Shown: positions 1 through 8,188 of the stretch, one piece after another
How the letters are laid out: the number at the start of each line of letters is the position of its first letter
Position numbering within the stretch: the first letter of the stretch is position 1
Assembly (NCBI GenBank): GCA_900770255.1
Contig: CAAGJN010000027.1
Span: 1 to 64,000 of the forward strand
Length of the DNA stretch: 64,000 nt
Direction: 5' to 3'
Source of the DNA: Clostridia bacterium
Lineage (GTDB): Bacteria > Bacillota > Clostridia > Oscillospirales > Acutalibacteraceae
Made by a program: the position numbers and the translations under genes
Notes under the pieces: generated by a model
Database searches by the model: none
What the model saw: only the letters and a program-made list of their open reading frames with translations
Told to the model about the DNA's origin: nothing

Positions 1-6
1 CGACAC

Positions 7-227
7 GCTGTGGGCTGTTAAAAAAGCCCCGAAGCCAAAGCGAGTCGCGCCCGTCGGCGTACAGATGTACGTTAGGGCGCGGCTCGCGCAGGAAGGCAAA
101 GCAACGTGCATCAAGTCTTTCGGGGATATAGCGGATTTAACTTGATGTGCAAAGCTCCGGCAAATACAAAGCTAACACTTAAAAAATTGTGCTTTGCCGG
201 TTCGGGGAGTTTTTTGACAGTCTGAGC
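7..227. repeat. MITE-like dispersed repeat, copy 1
   Basis: Non-coding element with imperfect terminal inverted repeats: the left end carries CTGTTAAAAAAGCCCCGAA (from 15) and the right end, read on the opposite strand, CTGTCAAAAAACTCCCCGAA (to 220), extending outward to a GCT trinucleotide at each edge. The interior shares blocks with the copy at 27166-27371, including GTCGGCGTACA near 53 and TTTCGG.GATATA near 119, and has no open reading frame. It lies directly downstream of a minus-strand gene, as the second copy does. The homology is seen by eye; mobility is inference. Confidence 0.7.
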
Positions 228-257
228 CCGCCGAAAAAACGGCGGGCCTTTATCTTT
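226..257. terminator. GC-rich hairpin terminator
   Basis: GCCCGCCG (226-233) pairs with CGGCGGGC (240-247) around an A6 loop, followed on the plus strand by CTTTATCTTT. It sits immediately beyond the stop codon of the minus-strand glycosyltransferase gene, but the T-rich tail is on the plus side, so its direction is uncertain. Confidence 0.45.
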
Positions 258-2886
258 ATCTAAGCTCCCAAGAGCTGACCTCACGGTAGAGCTCCTCGGC
301 GCAGTTTTCGAGCGGATAGTAAAAGCCGCGCATGCGCGAGGCATACGGCTCCTGCGCCGCAAAGCCGTTCTCTGCGGCCTTTGCCACCTCCGCAACCGCC
401 GCCTCGGGCTCTAGCGCAAGCGGGCCAAAAGCCTTCTCAAAGGGCAGATCGAGCTCCCTGTAGTGGTTCATCCCCGCCTTGAATTGGCCGTAATCCGGTA
501 CGAAATAGAGCACCGGGCGGCAGAGATAGGCGAAATCGAACACGAACGAAGAGAAGTCCGTAATGAACATCTTATAGTCCTCTACATCGACGTGAGCGCC
601 GGCCATGACTATGCGCGGACTCTTTATATCGAACAGCCCCTCGGCGTCGGCGATTATCGGATGAAGCTTGACGTCGAGATAGGTGTCTGTGCGCTCGAGC
701 AGCTCATTGAGCTCCCCGCTCTCGAGAAAGCGCGAAAAATTCTTGAAATAGTCAGAGCCCTGCAGCTTGGAGCCAATCAGCTTCCACTTCGACGAGTTTA
801 TCTCCTGCGTCAGATATTTGCGCCACGACGGGGCAAATAAAATGCGGTTTTTCGGCGCTCTGCTGCGGTCAATATGATCGTAGCGCGCCATGCCCGTCGG
901 AATCAGATTATCCTGCGGATAGTGATAGTTAGTCATATAGTTCTGCTTCTCAAACGGCGCGGATATAACAATCTTATCAGCCCTGCACCGCTCGACGGAG
1001 TTTTGCGAGCGCAGAGACGCGTGCAGTACTCCGTGCTGAAGATAGACGGTCTTGAAGTCCAGAAGATCGGCATACGGTACCTCCGCCGCGGCCGATCCAA
1101 ACGGCGACACCGGGGTCACACCGTAAAATGCGGTGAAGATGACGCGCGCCGAAAGATAGAGCAGTTTGTGCTTCTCAGAGCCGAATTTCACAAGGTTTTT
1201 CTGCTCCTCGTCAGTAAAGAGATCGTCGATATTCTCATATTCGCGGCTGTAGACATAATAGCGTTCCACGCCGTCATTATGGCTGAAATCGTTTTTGAAC
1301 TGATAGTATCCGTTGTCAAAATCGACCGTGTGCAGATCATAGTAGAGCTCCACCTTGTGTGCGCGGCGGTAATCTATCGCCGCATTGCGCAGCTTTTTGA
1401 CTTCCCCTCTGAAGTTTTTGCTCTGCTCGCGCTCCGAGCGGTATTTTTCTTCGTCCGTCACGCTCTCCGCGACAAGTGCCCTGCCCGCAAGGCTGAATTT
1501 GACGCCGTTTCGCACATAGTGACGGATTTTTCGGCTGAACACGGCTGTCGGCTCGGCGAGCAGATTTGTCGGATACTCCGTGCCGCGCACACGCACGAAA
1601 AACTTGACCTCATGCTTCCCGTCAGCCGGAAATTCACAGAAAAAGGCGGGGAAATAAACGACGTTTATCTCAGAATCCTGAGCTCCGAACACCGACTTAA
1701 AACTGTCGAGCTCGCGGCGCTCTCCGTCGATATCGGCGATTATCTGCCAGTCTCCGCGCTCAAGATGGGTGAACACGGGCGACTTTATGAACGAAAGCAG
1801 TCGAACTTTTCCGTTTTCGACAAAGGCCTTTCGCATCATAACCGGAAACGATGAGGCCGAATATATCTTTCTGCCGTCGGCGGCAACGCTTAAAGTGCCC
1901 GGAGAGGTCAGCACGGTCGGGCGGCAGTCGGGCTTGCGCGAAAGCCAGTAGTGCATATGATACTCGTTGACCGAGGGGTGCAGAATGATCGTATCCTCGT
2001 CTATGCGGCACAGCAGCCCGTCGATGCGCTTTTGCGCGCGCTCGAACTGCTCCGGCGGATAGTGATACGGCAAAAGCTTATCCTCCTTGAGCTTCCAGCG
2101 CAGGTCGTTGAAAACTACACCCTGAAAATACGGCGGAACGCGGCTGCCAAAGGAGTCAAAAAGGCTCTCATAGAAATCCATGGAGGTCTCAAAAATATAA
2201 TAGGGCGAGAAAAAAGTCGAGACGATACTGTTCGCGTTGCTGCGGTTATAACGATATTCGCCCTGCGCGCAGAAACCGATCTTCATCTTTCTGCGCAGGA
2301 TATCGCAACAGTATTTTTCATCCTCGTGCCTGAAATTCGGCGTCGAGTCGAAGAGAATATTGTTCTCAAAATTATTTTTGACGCAGATGTTTATATTTGT
2401 CTGCGTAATAAACGCATTTTTGGGGTCGTCAAGATCATATATGCCCGTATGAGTCAGCGTGCGGTAGCGGAAGTGATAGACGGGCGGCGCATCCTTGAAA
2501 TACTGCGTGATGCGGTAGGTCACCATATCGACCTCGTCATAGACCGTGTCGAAATAATCGGCCACGCTCTTGACCGTCTCGGGCGCAAGCGTATCGTCGG
2601 AGTCAAGATAGAAGATATACTTGCCCTGCGCGCGCCTGAGTCCGTAGTTGCGGGTCTTTGAGAGTCCCTCGTTCTCCTTTGAGAAGAAGCGGACATTTTC
2701 ATATTTCTCGGCATATTTGCGGCAGATCTCCGCGCTCCCGTCCCTGCTGCCGTCGTTGACGAGCAGTATCTCCATATTCTCAAACGGCTCCGTCTGCTCT
2801 CTGAGCGACGCTATGCAGCCGTCGAGGTATTCTTCAACGTTATAGACCGGGATAAGAATCGTGGCTCTGAACCGAGGATCAGACAT
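256..2886 (-). CDS. GT2 glycosyltransferase fused to CDP-glycerol glycerophosphotransferase
   Basis: Bifunctional 876-residue cytoplasmic or membrane-associated enzyme for a surface polymer. Residues about 8-230 form a family 2 glycosyltransferase: a PVYNVEEYLDGC start, the NDGSRDGS nucleotide loop and the metal-binding YLDSDD motif. Residues about 530-860 look like the Glyphos_transf (TagB/TagF) family: LQHGVLHASL, FAPSWRKYL, DVKLHP and ITDFSSFVFDFAY. The family transfers glycerol phosphate from CDP-glycerol to teichoic-acid-like chains; GT2 domains add sugars. The ATG at 2886 follows a GGGGGTGA ribosome site and overlaps the end of the upstream gene by 8 bp, so the two are co-translated. 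The exact polymer (teichoic acid or capsule) cannot be told from sequence. Domain calls are firm, substrates are inferred. Confidence 0.88.
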   Translation of the reverse strand: MSDPRFRATILIPVYNVEEYLDGCIASLREQTEPFENMEILLVNDGSRDGSAEICRKYAEKYENVRFFSKENEGLSKTRNYGLRRAQGKYIFYLDSDDTLAPETVKSVADYFDTVYDEVDMVTYRITQYFKDAPPVYHFRYRTLTHTGIYDLDDPKNAFITQTNINICVKNNFENNILFDSTPNFRHEDEKYCCDILRRKMKIGFCAQGEYRYNRSNANSIVSTFFSPYYIFETSMDFYESLFDSFGSRVPPYFQGVVFNDLRWKLKEDKLLPYHYPPEQFERAQKRIDGLLCRIDEDTIILHPSVNEYHMHYWLSRKPDCRPTVLTSPGTLSVAADGRKIYSASSFPVMMRKAFVENGKVRLLSFIKSPVFTHLERGDWQIIADIDGERRELDSFKSVFGAQDSEINVVYFPAFFCEFPADGKHEVKFFVRVRGTEYPTNLLAEPTAVFSRKIRHYVRNGVKFSLAGRALVAESVTDEEKYRSEREQSKNFRGEVKKLRNAAIDYRRAHKVELYYDLHTVDFDNGYYQFKNDFSHNDGVERYYVYSREYENIDDLFTDEEQKNLVKFGSEKHKLLYLSARVIFTAFYGVTPVSPFGSAAAEVPYADLLDFKTVYLQHGVLHASLRSQNSVERCRADKIVISAPFEKQNYMTNYHYPQDNLIPTGMARYDHIDRSRAPKNRILFAPSWRKYLTQEINSSKWKLIGSKLQGSDYFKNFSRFLESGELNELLERTDTYLDVKLHPIIADAEGLFDIKSPRIVMAGAHVDVEDYKMFITDFSSFVFDFAYLCRPVLYFVPDYGQFKAGMNHYRELDLPFEKAFGPLALEPEAAVAEVAKAAENGFAAQEPYASRMRGFYYPLENCAEELYREVSSWELR

Positions 2887-3910
2887 TCAGGTCACCCCCG
2901 ATAAATTTGCGGCAGAAGGCGCAGCCGAATTTCTTAGCCGGGCCGCCCATGCGGTAGAGCTTGAAATAGAGCCACGCGGCGATGCTGCGCTTGAGCGTGC
3001 CGAAGCTGAGCTTGCCGCCGTAGAAATCGCGCACAACATCGTCGGCGAGGATCGGCAGAGTCACCTCTTTGTACATGGCGTTCGCGCCCGCTGAGATAAA
3101 ATCACCTGCGCGGCAGTCCCCGCCGAGCATCCCCGCATCAACGCCGAACGCCGCGAGAGCATAGGCCGCACAGGCCTCGTTCTCAAAAAACGGCTTTGCC
3201 GATGTAGAGAAGCTCTCAAAGCATTTTTCTTTTTCATCACCGCTAAGCTCGCTGTAGGCCCAGAGCAGCAGCGTCAGGGCGGAAAGCCCCGCATCGGGCG
3301 ACATGCCGCTGAGAGTCTCAGAAAAGCTCTCTGCATCAGCGCATACGGGCTCGGCACCGTAGATCAGCACCTCTTTGACCGCTGAAAATCTGTCATACGC
3401 GCAGTACTCGGCCGCGAGAGCCGCAAAGCCGAGCGCGTCGGCGCGCCTGAGAACCAATCCGTTTGCGCGCAGAACGTCGGTACGCATGACAAAATTGACG
3501 CCGACAGCGGGCGCAAACGCCTCGTGAGGAATGAAATTATCTCTGTAGAGCTTTCTCGGGCCGTTCTTCTCCTGAGCCGCAGCATTGCAGACGGCTGCGC
3601 CGCCTGCGCTGAGCCGCTCGGCGGCTCCGGGCGCAAAGGTAACTGCGGGCAGAGAAAACATGACGAGCGGTGCGTCGGCTCTCCCGAGCGCCGCGTTGAG
3701 CGCAGCGGCGAGGTCGCCGTCCCCGCACACAACAAAACCGATTTCATTTCCCTCTCCCGCAGGGCTGATCTCACTTCTCAGGTCGCGCCCGCCGCACAGC
3801 AGCAGACGAACGCCCTGAGCCCTGCAAAAAAGCGACCGCGAAAAATTTTCAACCGCTGCGGCGTCCTCGCCGCACGCGCAGATAACACAAAGTTTCATTT
3901 CAGACTGCAT
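2879..3910 (-). CDS. Uncharacterised protein, possibly a degenerate glycosyltransferase
   Basis: A 343-residue protein with no family I can name. Its N-terminus (MKLCVICACGEDAAAVENF) and the alternation of short hydrophobic strands over the first 110 residues resemble a nucleotide-sugar-binding Rossmann half of a GT-A enzyme, but no DxD motif is visible. The C-terminal part ends in a basic stretch (AWLYFKLYRMGGPAKKFG) similar to the tails of polysaccharide glycosyltransferases. The start at 3910 is chosen because GGAGATG lies seven bases upstream; an ATG at 3934 has no such site. It begins just after a terminator for the upstream gene and overlaps the downstream glycosyltransferase by 8 bp, which suggests a shared surface-polymer role. 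Confidence 0.6.
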   Translation of the reverse strand: MQSEMKLCVICACGEDAAAVENFSRSLFCRAQGVRLLLCGGRDLRSEISPAGEGNEIGFVVCGDGDLAAALNAALGRADAPLVMFSLPAVTFAPGAAERLSAGGAAVCNAAAQEKNGPRKLYRDNFIPHEAFAPAVGVNFVMRTDVLRANGLVLRRADALGFAALAAEYCAYDRFSAVKEVLIYGAEPVCADAESFSETLSGMSPDAGLSALTLLLWAYSELSGDEKEKCFESFSTSAKPFFENEACAAYALAAFGVDAGMLGGDCRAGDFISAGANAMYKEVTLPILADDVVRDFYGGKLSFGTLKRSIAAWLYFKLYRMGGPAKKFGCAFCRKFIGGDLNV

Positions 3911-3925
3911 AGAGCATCTCCAACC

Positions 3926-3965
3926 GTAAAACACCCCCGCGAAGGAAGTCCAGGCGGGGGCGCTT
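3926..3965 (-). terminator. Rho-independent terminator
   Basis: On the minus strand CGCCCCCGC pairs with GCGGGGGTG around a 13-base loop and is followed by TTTTA. It closes the transcript of the zinc-ribbon/TPR and membrane protein pair, and lies just before the ribosome site of the next gene, so some read-through may feed that gene. Confidence 0.75.
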
Positions 3966-3980
3966 TGAATTATTTTTTGA

Positions 3981-4532
3981 TCATATAGTCAGCGCTGCGG
4001 CTGCAACCGTGCCCGCCATGATCAGAACATTGATCGCATATCTCTCAAGGAACGAGCCTGCGATGATGCAGATCGTGGGCAGGAAAAGAATTATCTTGAC
4101 AAAGAGATTTGCGCCGCCGTCCCTGCGGTATATGAGATGCCACAAGTTGAGGGCGTCCTCCATGAGCGGATACTGGTTAGCGCAGAGCGAAAAACCGAGA
4201 TAGAACATGATGCAATAGACGATGAACATCAGCATCGTATCGGACGCTGCGGGGATCTTCAGGAAAAACAGACCCGAAAAGCCCATATACAGCATCGGTA
4301 CGCCGATTATGCCGGTAAACAGACCGGGCAGCAGGCAATAGAAGAAGGTCTTTGTCTTGCCGTCAACAGCGTCATGCTCGACATGGCCGCAGCCGTCGGT
4401 CATACGCAGATATTTCTCATCCTCGACGGGAATATTAAAGGCTCTTGCAATAACGTGCTCGAAGAAAGCCTTTACATATGCACCCGGAAAAGTGAGAAGC
4501 TTGCCGATCAGATATATAACAGTTGAAATCAT
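3981..4532 (-). CDS. Hypothetical polytopic membrane protein
   Basis: A 183-residue protein with about four to five hydrophobic segments (near residues 4-20, 68-95, 100-120, 143-162 and 165-183) and a charged loop at about residues 35-60 (EDEKYLRMTDGCGHVEHDAV). I do not recognise the family. The ATG overlaps the stop of the upstream zinc-ribbon/TPR gene by ATGA, so translation is coupled, and the two proteins may act together at the membrane. The function is unknown; the membrane location follows from hydrophobicity only. Confidence 0.7.
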   Translation of the reverse strand: MISTVIYLIGKLLTFPGAYVKAFFEHVIARAFNIPVEDEKYLRMTDGCGHVEHDAVDGKTKTFFYCLLPGLFTGIIGVPMLYMGFSGLFFLKIPAASDTMLMFIVYCIMFYLGFSLCANQYPLMEDALNLWHLIYRRDGGANLFVKIILFLPTICIIAGSFLERYAINVLIMAGTVAAAALTI

Positions 4533-5983
4533 GAGATGACACCTCCGTCGGTGATGAAGATATCCTTGACCGTCTTCTTTCCGGCAAGGCAGTCCGTAAC
4601 GGCGCTGCTCACATTCATATTGTAGTTCTTGAGGTAGTCCTCAAGCGTCTTGTAGGTTTCGGTATCCTTGGCAAGACCGGCGGCAAGAGCTGCGGTGTTG
4701 ATAATGTCGAGGGTAAGCGAGCCGTAGTTCATCGCAAACTGATACGAGAGCTTACCGCACTCGGAGGCCTTTTCATAGTCGCCCTTGAGCATATACGCGA
4801 TAGCCTCGTTGCGGTAGATATCGACGTCGCCGCCGGAGGCCGCTATGCCGTCCTCGCAGATCTTTATAGCGTCATCATATCTTCCGGTATACCAATAGAG
4901 GTTGGCCCTGAGACTGTAGGTGGTGTAGTCGCCGCTGGCAACGCCCGCCTGATTCTCCGCTTCATCGAGAGCGTCGCAGACCTCCTCGGCGCCCTGCGTG
5001 TCTCCCTTGGCGAGCAGCGCGCTGAGCTTCTGCTCATATGCGGAGGAGTAGTTGCGGTTCTTCGCTATCATCTTGTCGGCGTACTCGACGACCTTGTCAT
5101 AGTTGCCGGACAGGTAGTAGCAGTCGGCAAGGATCGGGCCGTAGACCAGAAGGCCTTCGGGATATTCCTTCTCCATCTTGAGAAGATACGAGATCTCAAC
5201 ATCCTGGCCCTTCTCGGCGAGCATCGCGACATAGCACTCATAGTATGAAATATACTGATCTGCGATGCCCTCAGTTCCTCTCAGATCCTCGAGCTGCTGT
5301 ATAAGGTCGTCATATGGGACGTCCTCGGCAGCAGCGTTTGAATACTCATAGAGCAGGTCTGAGGCCTTCTCCTGAGTAGTCACGAGGTAGTTATATTCAT
5401 CAATATACTTGCGCAGGCCGAAAAGTCTCAGATCGGATTTGACCGTCTTTTCGGTCACGACCTCGGAGACATACTGGCCGGCATAGACCTCCGTGTAACC
5501 CTCGCCGTAGATCTTCGCAGTCGAGGTATACTCACCGTAGCCGAGAGTGAAGATCGTCTGATTGCCCAGAGCCTTGCTGATCTTCGACACGGTGTCGCTT
5601 TCGTTTAAAGTGGACATGGACTCGCTCGCAGTCGAGACCTTGTTGAGCGCGGCGTTAAAATAGCCCTGATTGAGCAGCGTATCAGCCTCGAGCAGATCAA
5701 CCATAGGAGTGGCGTTTGCTCCGAGGAGCAGCATAGCGACAAGCGAGACGAGTACGCACATCACCGCAGCAAAAATCGATCTGCCCTTGATCTTCGTCTT
5801 CATCATCTTTGTGCGGCACTCTGAGCAGTAATAGCTGCCCTCCTCACGCGGATGCTTCTGACACATTGAGCAAAGGGTTCTGTCATATTCGGCGGGTTCT
5901 TCGCTGACTTCGTTTTCAGTAATCTCTGTTTTCTTTACAGCCTCAGTCTCATCGATGGGCTGCTTCTTATCCTTATCTGACAA
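4529..5983 (-). CDS. Zinc-ribbon, single-TM, TPR-repeat protein
   Basis: A 484-residue protein. An acidic start is followed by a zinc-ribbon-like CSMC...CSEC four-cysteine motif (about residues 37-58), one transmembrane helix (about 73-90, AAVMCVLVSLVAMLLLGA) and an extracellular region built of tetratricopeptide-type helices (about 270-440, for example the YWYTGRYDDAIKICEDG and AYMLKGDYEKASECG units). This places a metal-binding or recognition module inside and a protein-interaction scaffold outside. Translation appears to start at TTG (5983), since AAGGAGG lies eight bases upstream and no nearer ATG exists. The gene is coupled to the next membrane protein. No specific function is known to me. 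Confidence 0.78.
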   Translation of the reverse strand: MSDKDKKQPIDETEAVKKTEITENEVSEEPAEYDRTLCSMCQKHPREEGSYYCSECRTKMMKTKIKGRSIFAAVMCVLVSLVAMLLLGANATPMVDLLEADTLLNQGYFNAALNKVSTASESMSTLNESDTVSKISKALGNQTIFTLGYGEYTSTAKIYGEGYTEVYAGQYVSEVVTEKTVKSDLRLFGLRKYIDEYNYLVTTQEKASDLLYEYSNAAAEDVPYDDLIQQLEDLRGTEGIADQYISYYECYVAMLAEKGQDVEISYLLKMEKEYPEGLLVYGPILADCYYLSGNYDKVVEYADKMIAKNRNYSSAYEQKLSALLAKGDTQGAEEVCDALDEAENQAGVASGDYTTYSLRANLYWYTGRYDDAIKICEDGIAASGGDVDIYRNEAIAYMLKGDYEKASECGKLSYQFAMNYGSLTLDIINTAALAAGLAKDTETYKTLEDYLKNYNMNVSSAVTDCLAGKKTVKDIFITDGGVIS

Positions 5984-6018
5984 ACCGATACCTCCTTGTC
6001 CGGTAACATTACTTTTTT

Positions 6019-6047
6019 ATTTTATCAGCTTTCTTTATAAATTTCAA
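6019..6047 (-). promoter_or_regulatory. Sigma-A promoter of the zinc-ribbon/TPR gene
   Basis: On the minus strand TTGAAA (6042-6047) and TAAAAT (6019-6024) are separated by 17 bp, about 35 bp upstream of the TTG start. The match is seen directly; use in the cell is inferred. Confidence 0.6.
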
Positions 6048-6204
6048 ATAAAAATAGCGTTTGTTTACAAAAAACTCACAATATATGATGAAAAGCCGCC
6101 GGCAGGGCGCAAAACCGCCGAAATCGGCGCCTCCGTAGAGGGTTCAGGCTGTCTGCGCCGATATGCGCCGAGCAATATTTTTTGATGAGAGTCGGTGCAA
6201 GCCC

Positions 6205-6233
6205 TTGTCTTATCGCCAAAAGTTCTGTATAAT
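6205..6233 (+). promoter_or_regulatory. Promoter of the suf leader
   Basis: TTGTCT (6205-6210), a 17-bp spacer and TATAAT (6228-6233). The predicted start near 6240 coincides with the first base of the leader closing helix. The same arrangement with TTGTAT-17-TATAAT precedes the gene at 61699. Confidence 0.75.
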
Positions 6234-6238
6234 CATCC

Positions 6239-6392
6239 TTGTGCTGTACCAGACAGGGAAATCAGTTTTAGACAACCCTTTTGCTGACGCTCGGCAACGC
6301 CGCCGGAGAGCCAAACGGCGTGTCCTCAGCTTATCGGCCGGTTTTCCCCCGTCCGATACGGCACCGCAATCAAATCTGAAAGGAAAAGGAAA
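6239..6392 (+). ncRNA. Structured 5' leader upstream of sufC (unassigned RNA motif, copy A)
   Basis: The 150-nt leader can fold into a closed RNA. GTGCTGTA (6241-6248) pairs with TACGGCAC (6357-6364). After a short internal loop GAC-GGGAAA (6252-6261) pairs with TTTCCC-GTC (6343-6353), and inner helices CGCCG/CGGCG and GCTGA/TCAGC fill the centre. The leader at 61558-61655 shares the sequence around AGGGAA and GTTT and the helix order with different bases in the stems. No terminator tail is evident, so any control would act on translation or RNA stability. I match it to no known riboswitch class. Confidence 0.6.
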
Positions 6393-7124
6393 ATGCTTGA
6401 ACTGAAAAACGTCTCTTTCTCCGTCGGCGGAGGCGAAGACGAGCTCGAGATCATAGACGATATAAGTCTCAAAGTGCAGGACGGAAAATTCGTTGTCATC
6501 ACAGGCCCGAACGGAGGCGGCAAATCAACGCTCGCAAAGCTCATCATGGGCATAGAGCAGCCCACGTCGGGACAGATAATATACAACGGCACCGACATAA
6601 CGCACATGAGCATCACCGAGCGCGCGAAGCTCGGCATCGGCTATGCGTTCCAGCAGCCGCCGCGCTTCAAGGGGCTGACCGTGCGCAGGCTTCTGAGCCT
6701 CGCCCACGGCAGCGAGCTGCCCGAGGACGAGTGCTGCGCATATCTGACGAGCGTCGGACTCTGCTCGCGCGAATATCTCAACCGCGAGGTCGATGCGTCG
6801 CTCTCCGGCGGCGAGGTCAAGCGCGTCGAGATCGCCACGCTCATGGCGAGGAAGGTCGATCTCGCCATATTCGACGAGCCGGAGGCCGGCATAGACCTCT
6901 GGAGCTTTGCAATGCTCGTTGAGAGCTTCCGCTCGATGTGCCAGAACAGGTATGAGACTGTCATCATCATTTCACATCAGGAGCGCATAATGCAGCTCGC
7001 AGACGAGATGATCGTCGTTGAAAAGGGAAAGATTCGCACACGCGGCACAAAGGACGAAGTTCTCCCGCAGCTTCTCGGCGAGCTCGAGGAGAGCTGCGAC
7101 TTCAACAGAAAGGAGGGCAATTGA
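6393..7124 (+). CDS. sufC: Fe-S cluster assembly ATPase SufC
   Basis: A 243-residue ABC-type ATPase of the SUF iron-sulfur assembly system. It has the Walker A motif GPNGGGKST (residues 38-46), a Q-loop in AFQQPPRF, the ABC signature LSGGEVKRVEIA and Walker B LAIFDEPEAGID. The FQQPPRFKGL and DEPEAGIDLWSF forms fit SufC rather than transport ATPases, and no permease is nearby. SufC dimers power conformational changes in the SufB scaffold. The ATG follows AAAGGAAAAGG, and the stop lies one base before the sufB start, so the two are translationally coupled. No SufS, SufU or SufD gene follows, making this a minimal two-gene unit. Confidence 0.9.
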   Translation: MLELKNVSFSVGGGEDELEIIDDISLKVQDGKFVVITGPNGGGKSTLAKLIMGIEQPTSGQIIYNGTDITHMSITERAKLGIGYAFQQPPRFKGLTVRRLLSLAHGSELPEDECCAYLTSVGLCSREYLNREVDASLSGGEVKRVEIATLMARKVDLAIFDEPEAGIDLWSFAMLVESFRSMCQNRYETVIIISHQERIMQLADEMIVVEKGKIRTRGTKDEVLPQLLGELEESCDFNRKEGN

Positions 7125-7125
7125 A

Positions 7126-8055
7126 ATGGCTTTCTCGCTTGAAGGCACCGATTTATCGCTGCTGCACACCATAGCCGACATGGACGTGCTGCCCAAGGGC
7201 GCGCTGAACATAAGAAAAAACGGCGAGGGCGTTATAAGACAGTCGAGCGAAAATATCACCATTGAACCAAAGGACGGCAAGCCCGGCATAAATATATACA
7301 TAAAGCCGTTCACAAAGGGCGAGGAGGTACATATCCCCGTCATTCTTACAAAGGCCGGCATCAACGACATGGTTTATAACGACTTCTATATCGGCGAGGG
7401 CGCGGACGTTCTGATAGTCGCGGGCTGCGGGATACACAATTGCGGCGCCGAAAAGACCGAGCACGACGGTATACACCGCTTCTTTATTGGCAAAGATGCG
7501 AAAATCAAATATGTTGAAAAGCACTACGGCGAGGGCGACGGCACGGGTGAGCGCATATTGAACCCCGTGACCGAGGTCACGATGGAGGAGGGCTCTTACT
7601 GCGAGATGGAGATGATCCAGCTCGCGGGAGTCGATTCGACCCTGCGCGAGACTGAGGCCTCCCTCGACGCGAACGCCAAAATAGTCATAACCGAACGCCT
7701 GCTCACCCACGGCAGACAGAAGGCTCGCTCGAACATGACGGTCAATCTCAACGGCAAAGGCTCGAGCGCTCAGATAGTCTCGCGCTCGGTCGCAAAGGAC
7801 TTGTCCGAGCAGGTGTTCTATCCCCGAGCCGTCGGCAACACGGCCTGCCGCGCCCATGTTCAATGCGACTCGATAATCATGGATCAGGCAAAGATACGCT
7901 CGATCCCGGAGATCACTGCGAACGACGCCGACGCCCAGATTGTCCACGAGGCAGCGATCGGCAGAATAAACAACGATCAGCTTCTCAAGCTCATGACCTT
8001 CGGTCTGACCGAAGCCGAGGCCGAGGAGGTCATTATAAGCGGATTTCTTAAATAA
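7126..8055 (+). CDS. sufB: SufB/SufD-family Fe-S scaffold protein
   Basis: A 309-residue member of the SufBD beta-helix family, the scaffold partner of SufC. Family signs are the C-terminal RAHVQCDSIIMDQAK and IPEITANDADAQIVHEAAIG stretches and the final LLKLMTFGLTEAEAEEVIISGFL. It is much shorter than proteobacterial SufB (about 495 residues), which fits the short SufB-like proteins of archaea and Clostridia that work with SufC alone. Cysteines in GCGIHNCGAE, GSYCEME and NTACRAHVQC are candidate ligands. The start at 7126 is preferred because AGGAGG lies seven bases upstream and the ATG is one base after the sufC stop. Confidence 0.88.
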   Translation: MAFSLEGTDLSLLHTIADMDVLPKGALNIRKNGEGVIRQSSENITIEPKDGKPGINIYIKPFTKGEEVHIPVILTKAGINDMVYNDFYIGEGADVLIVAGCGIHNCGAEKTEHDGIHRFFIGKDAKIKYVEKHYGEGDGTGERILNPVTEVTMEEGSYCEMEMIQLAGVDSTLRETEASLDANAKIVITERLLTHGRQKARSNMTVNLNGKGSSAQIVSRSVAKDLSEQVFYPRAVGNTACRAHVQCDSIIMDQAKIRSIPEITANDADAQIVHEAAIGRINNDQLLKLMTFGLTEAEAEEVIISGFLK

Positions 8056-8094
8056 ATAAAATAAAAAATTTTATGCAAAAGGTCGAAAAAGTAT

Positions 8095-8122
8095 TTGCAA
8101 ATCGTAATATATATGTTACAAT
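8095..8122 (+). promoter_or_regulatory. Candidate promoter of the GPH transporter
   Basis: TTGCAA (8095-8100), 16-bp spacer, TACAAT (8117-8122), in an AT-rich stretch after the sufB stop. A second TATACT lies at 8123-8128. Moderate match only. Confidence 0.45.
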
Positions 8123-8188
8123 TATACTGTTTAACAGCGTAGACTGCATATGCACCGCTGCAAACGACAAAATCAGGAGGTACTAAAT

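Noticed and set aside
6239..6392. Assignment of the suf leader as a known class (FMN, TPP, yybP-ykoY, c-di-GMP, 6S RNA).
   Set aside because: None of the conserved core sequences of these classes is present, and it is shorter than 6S RNA and lacks a terminator.
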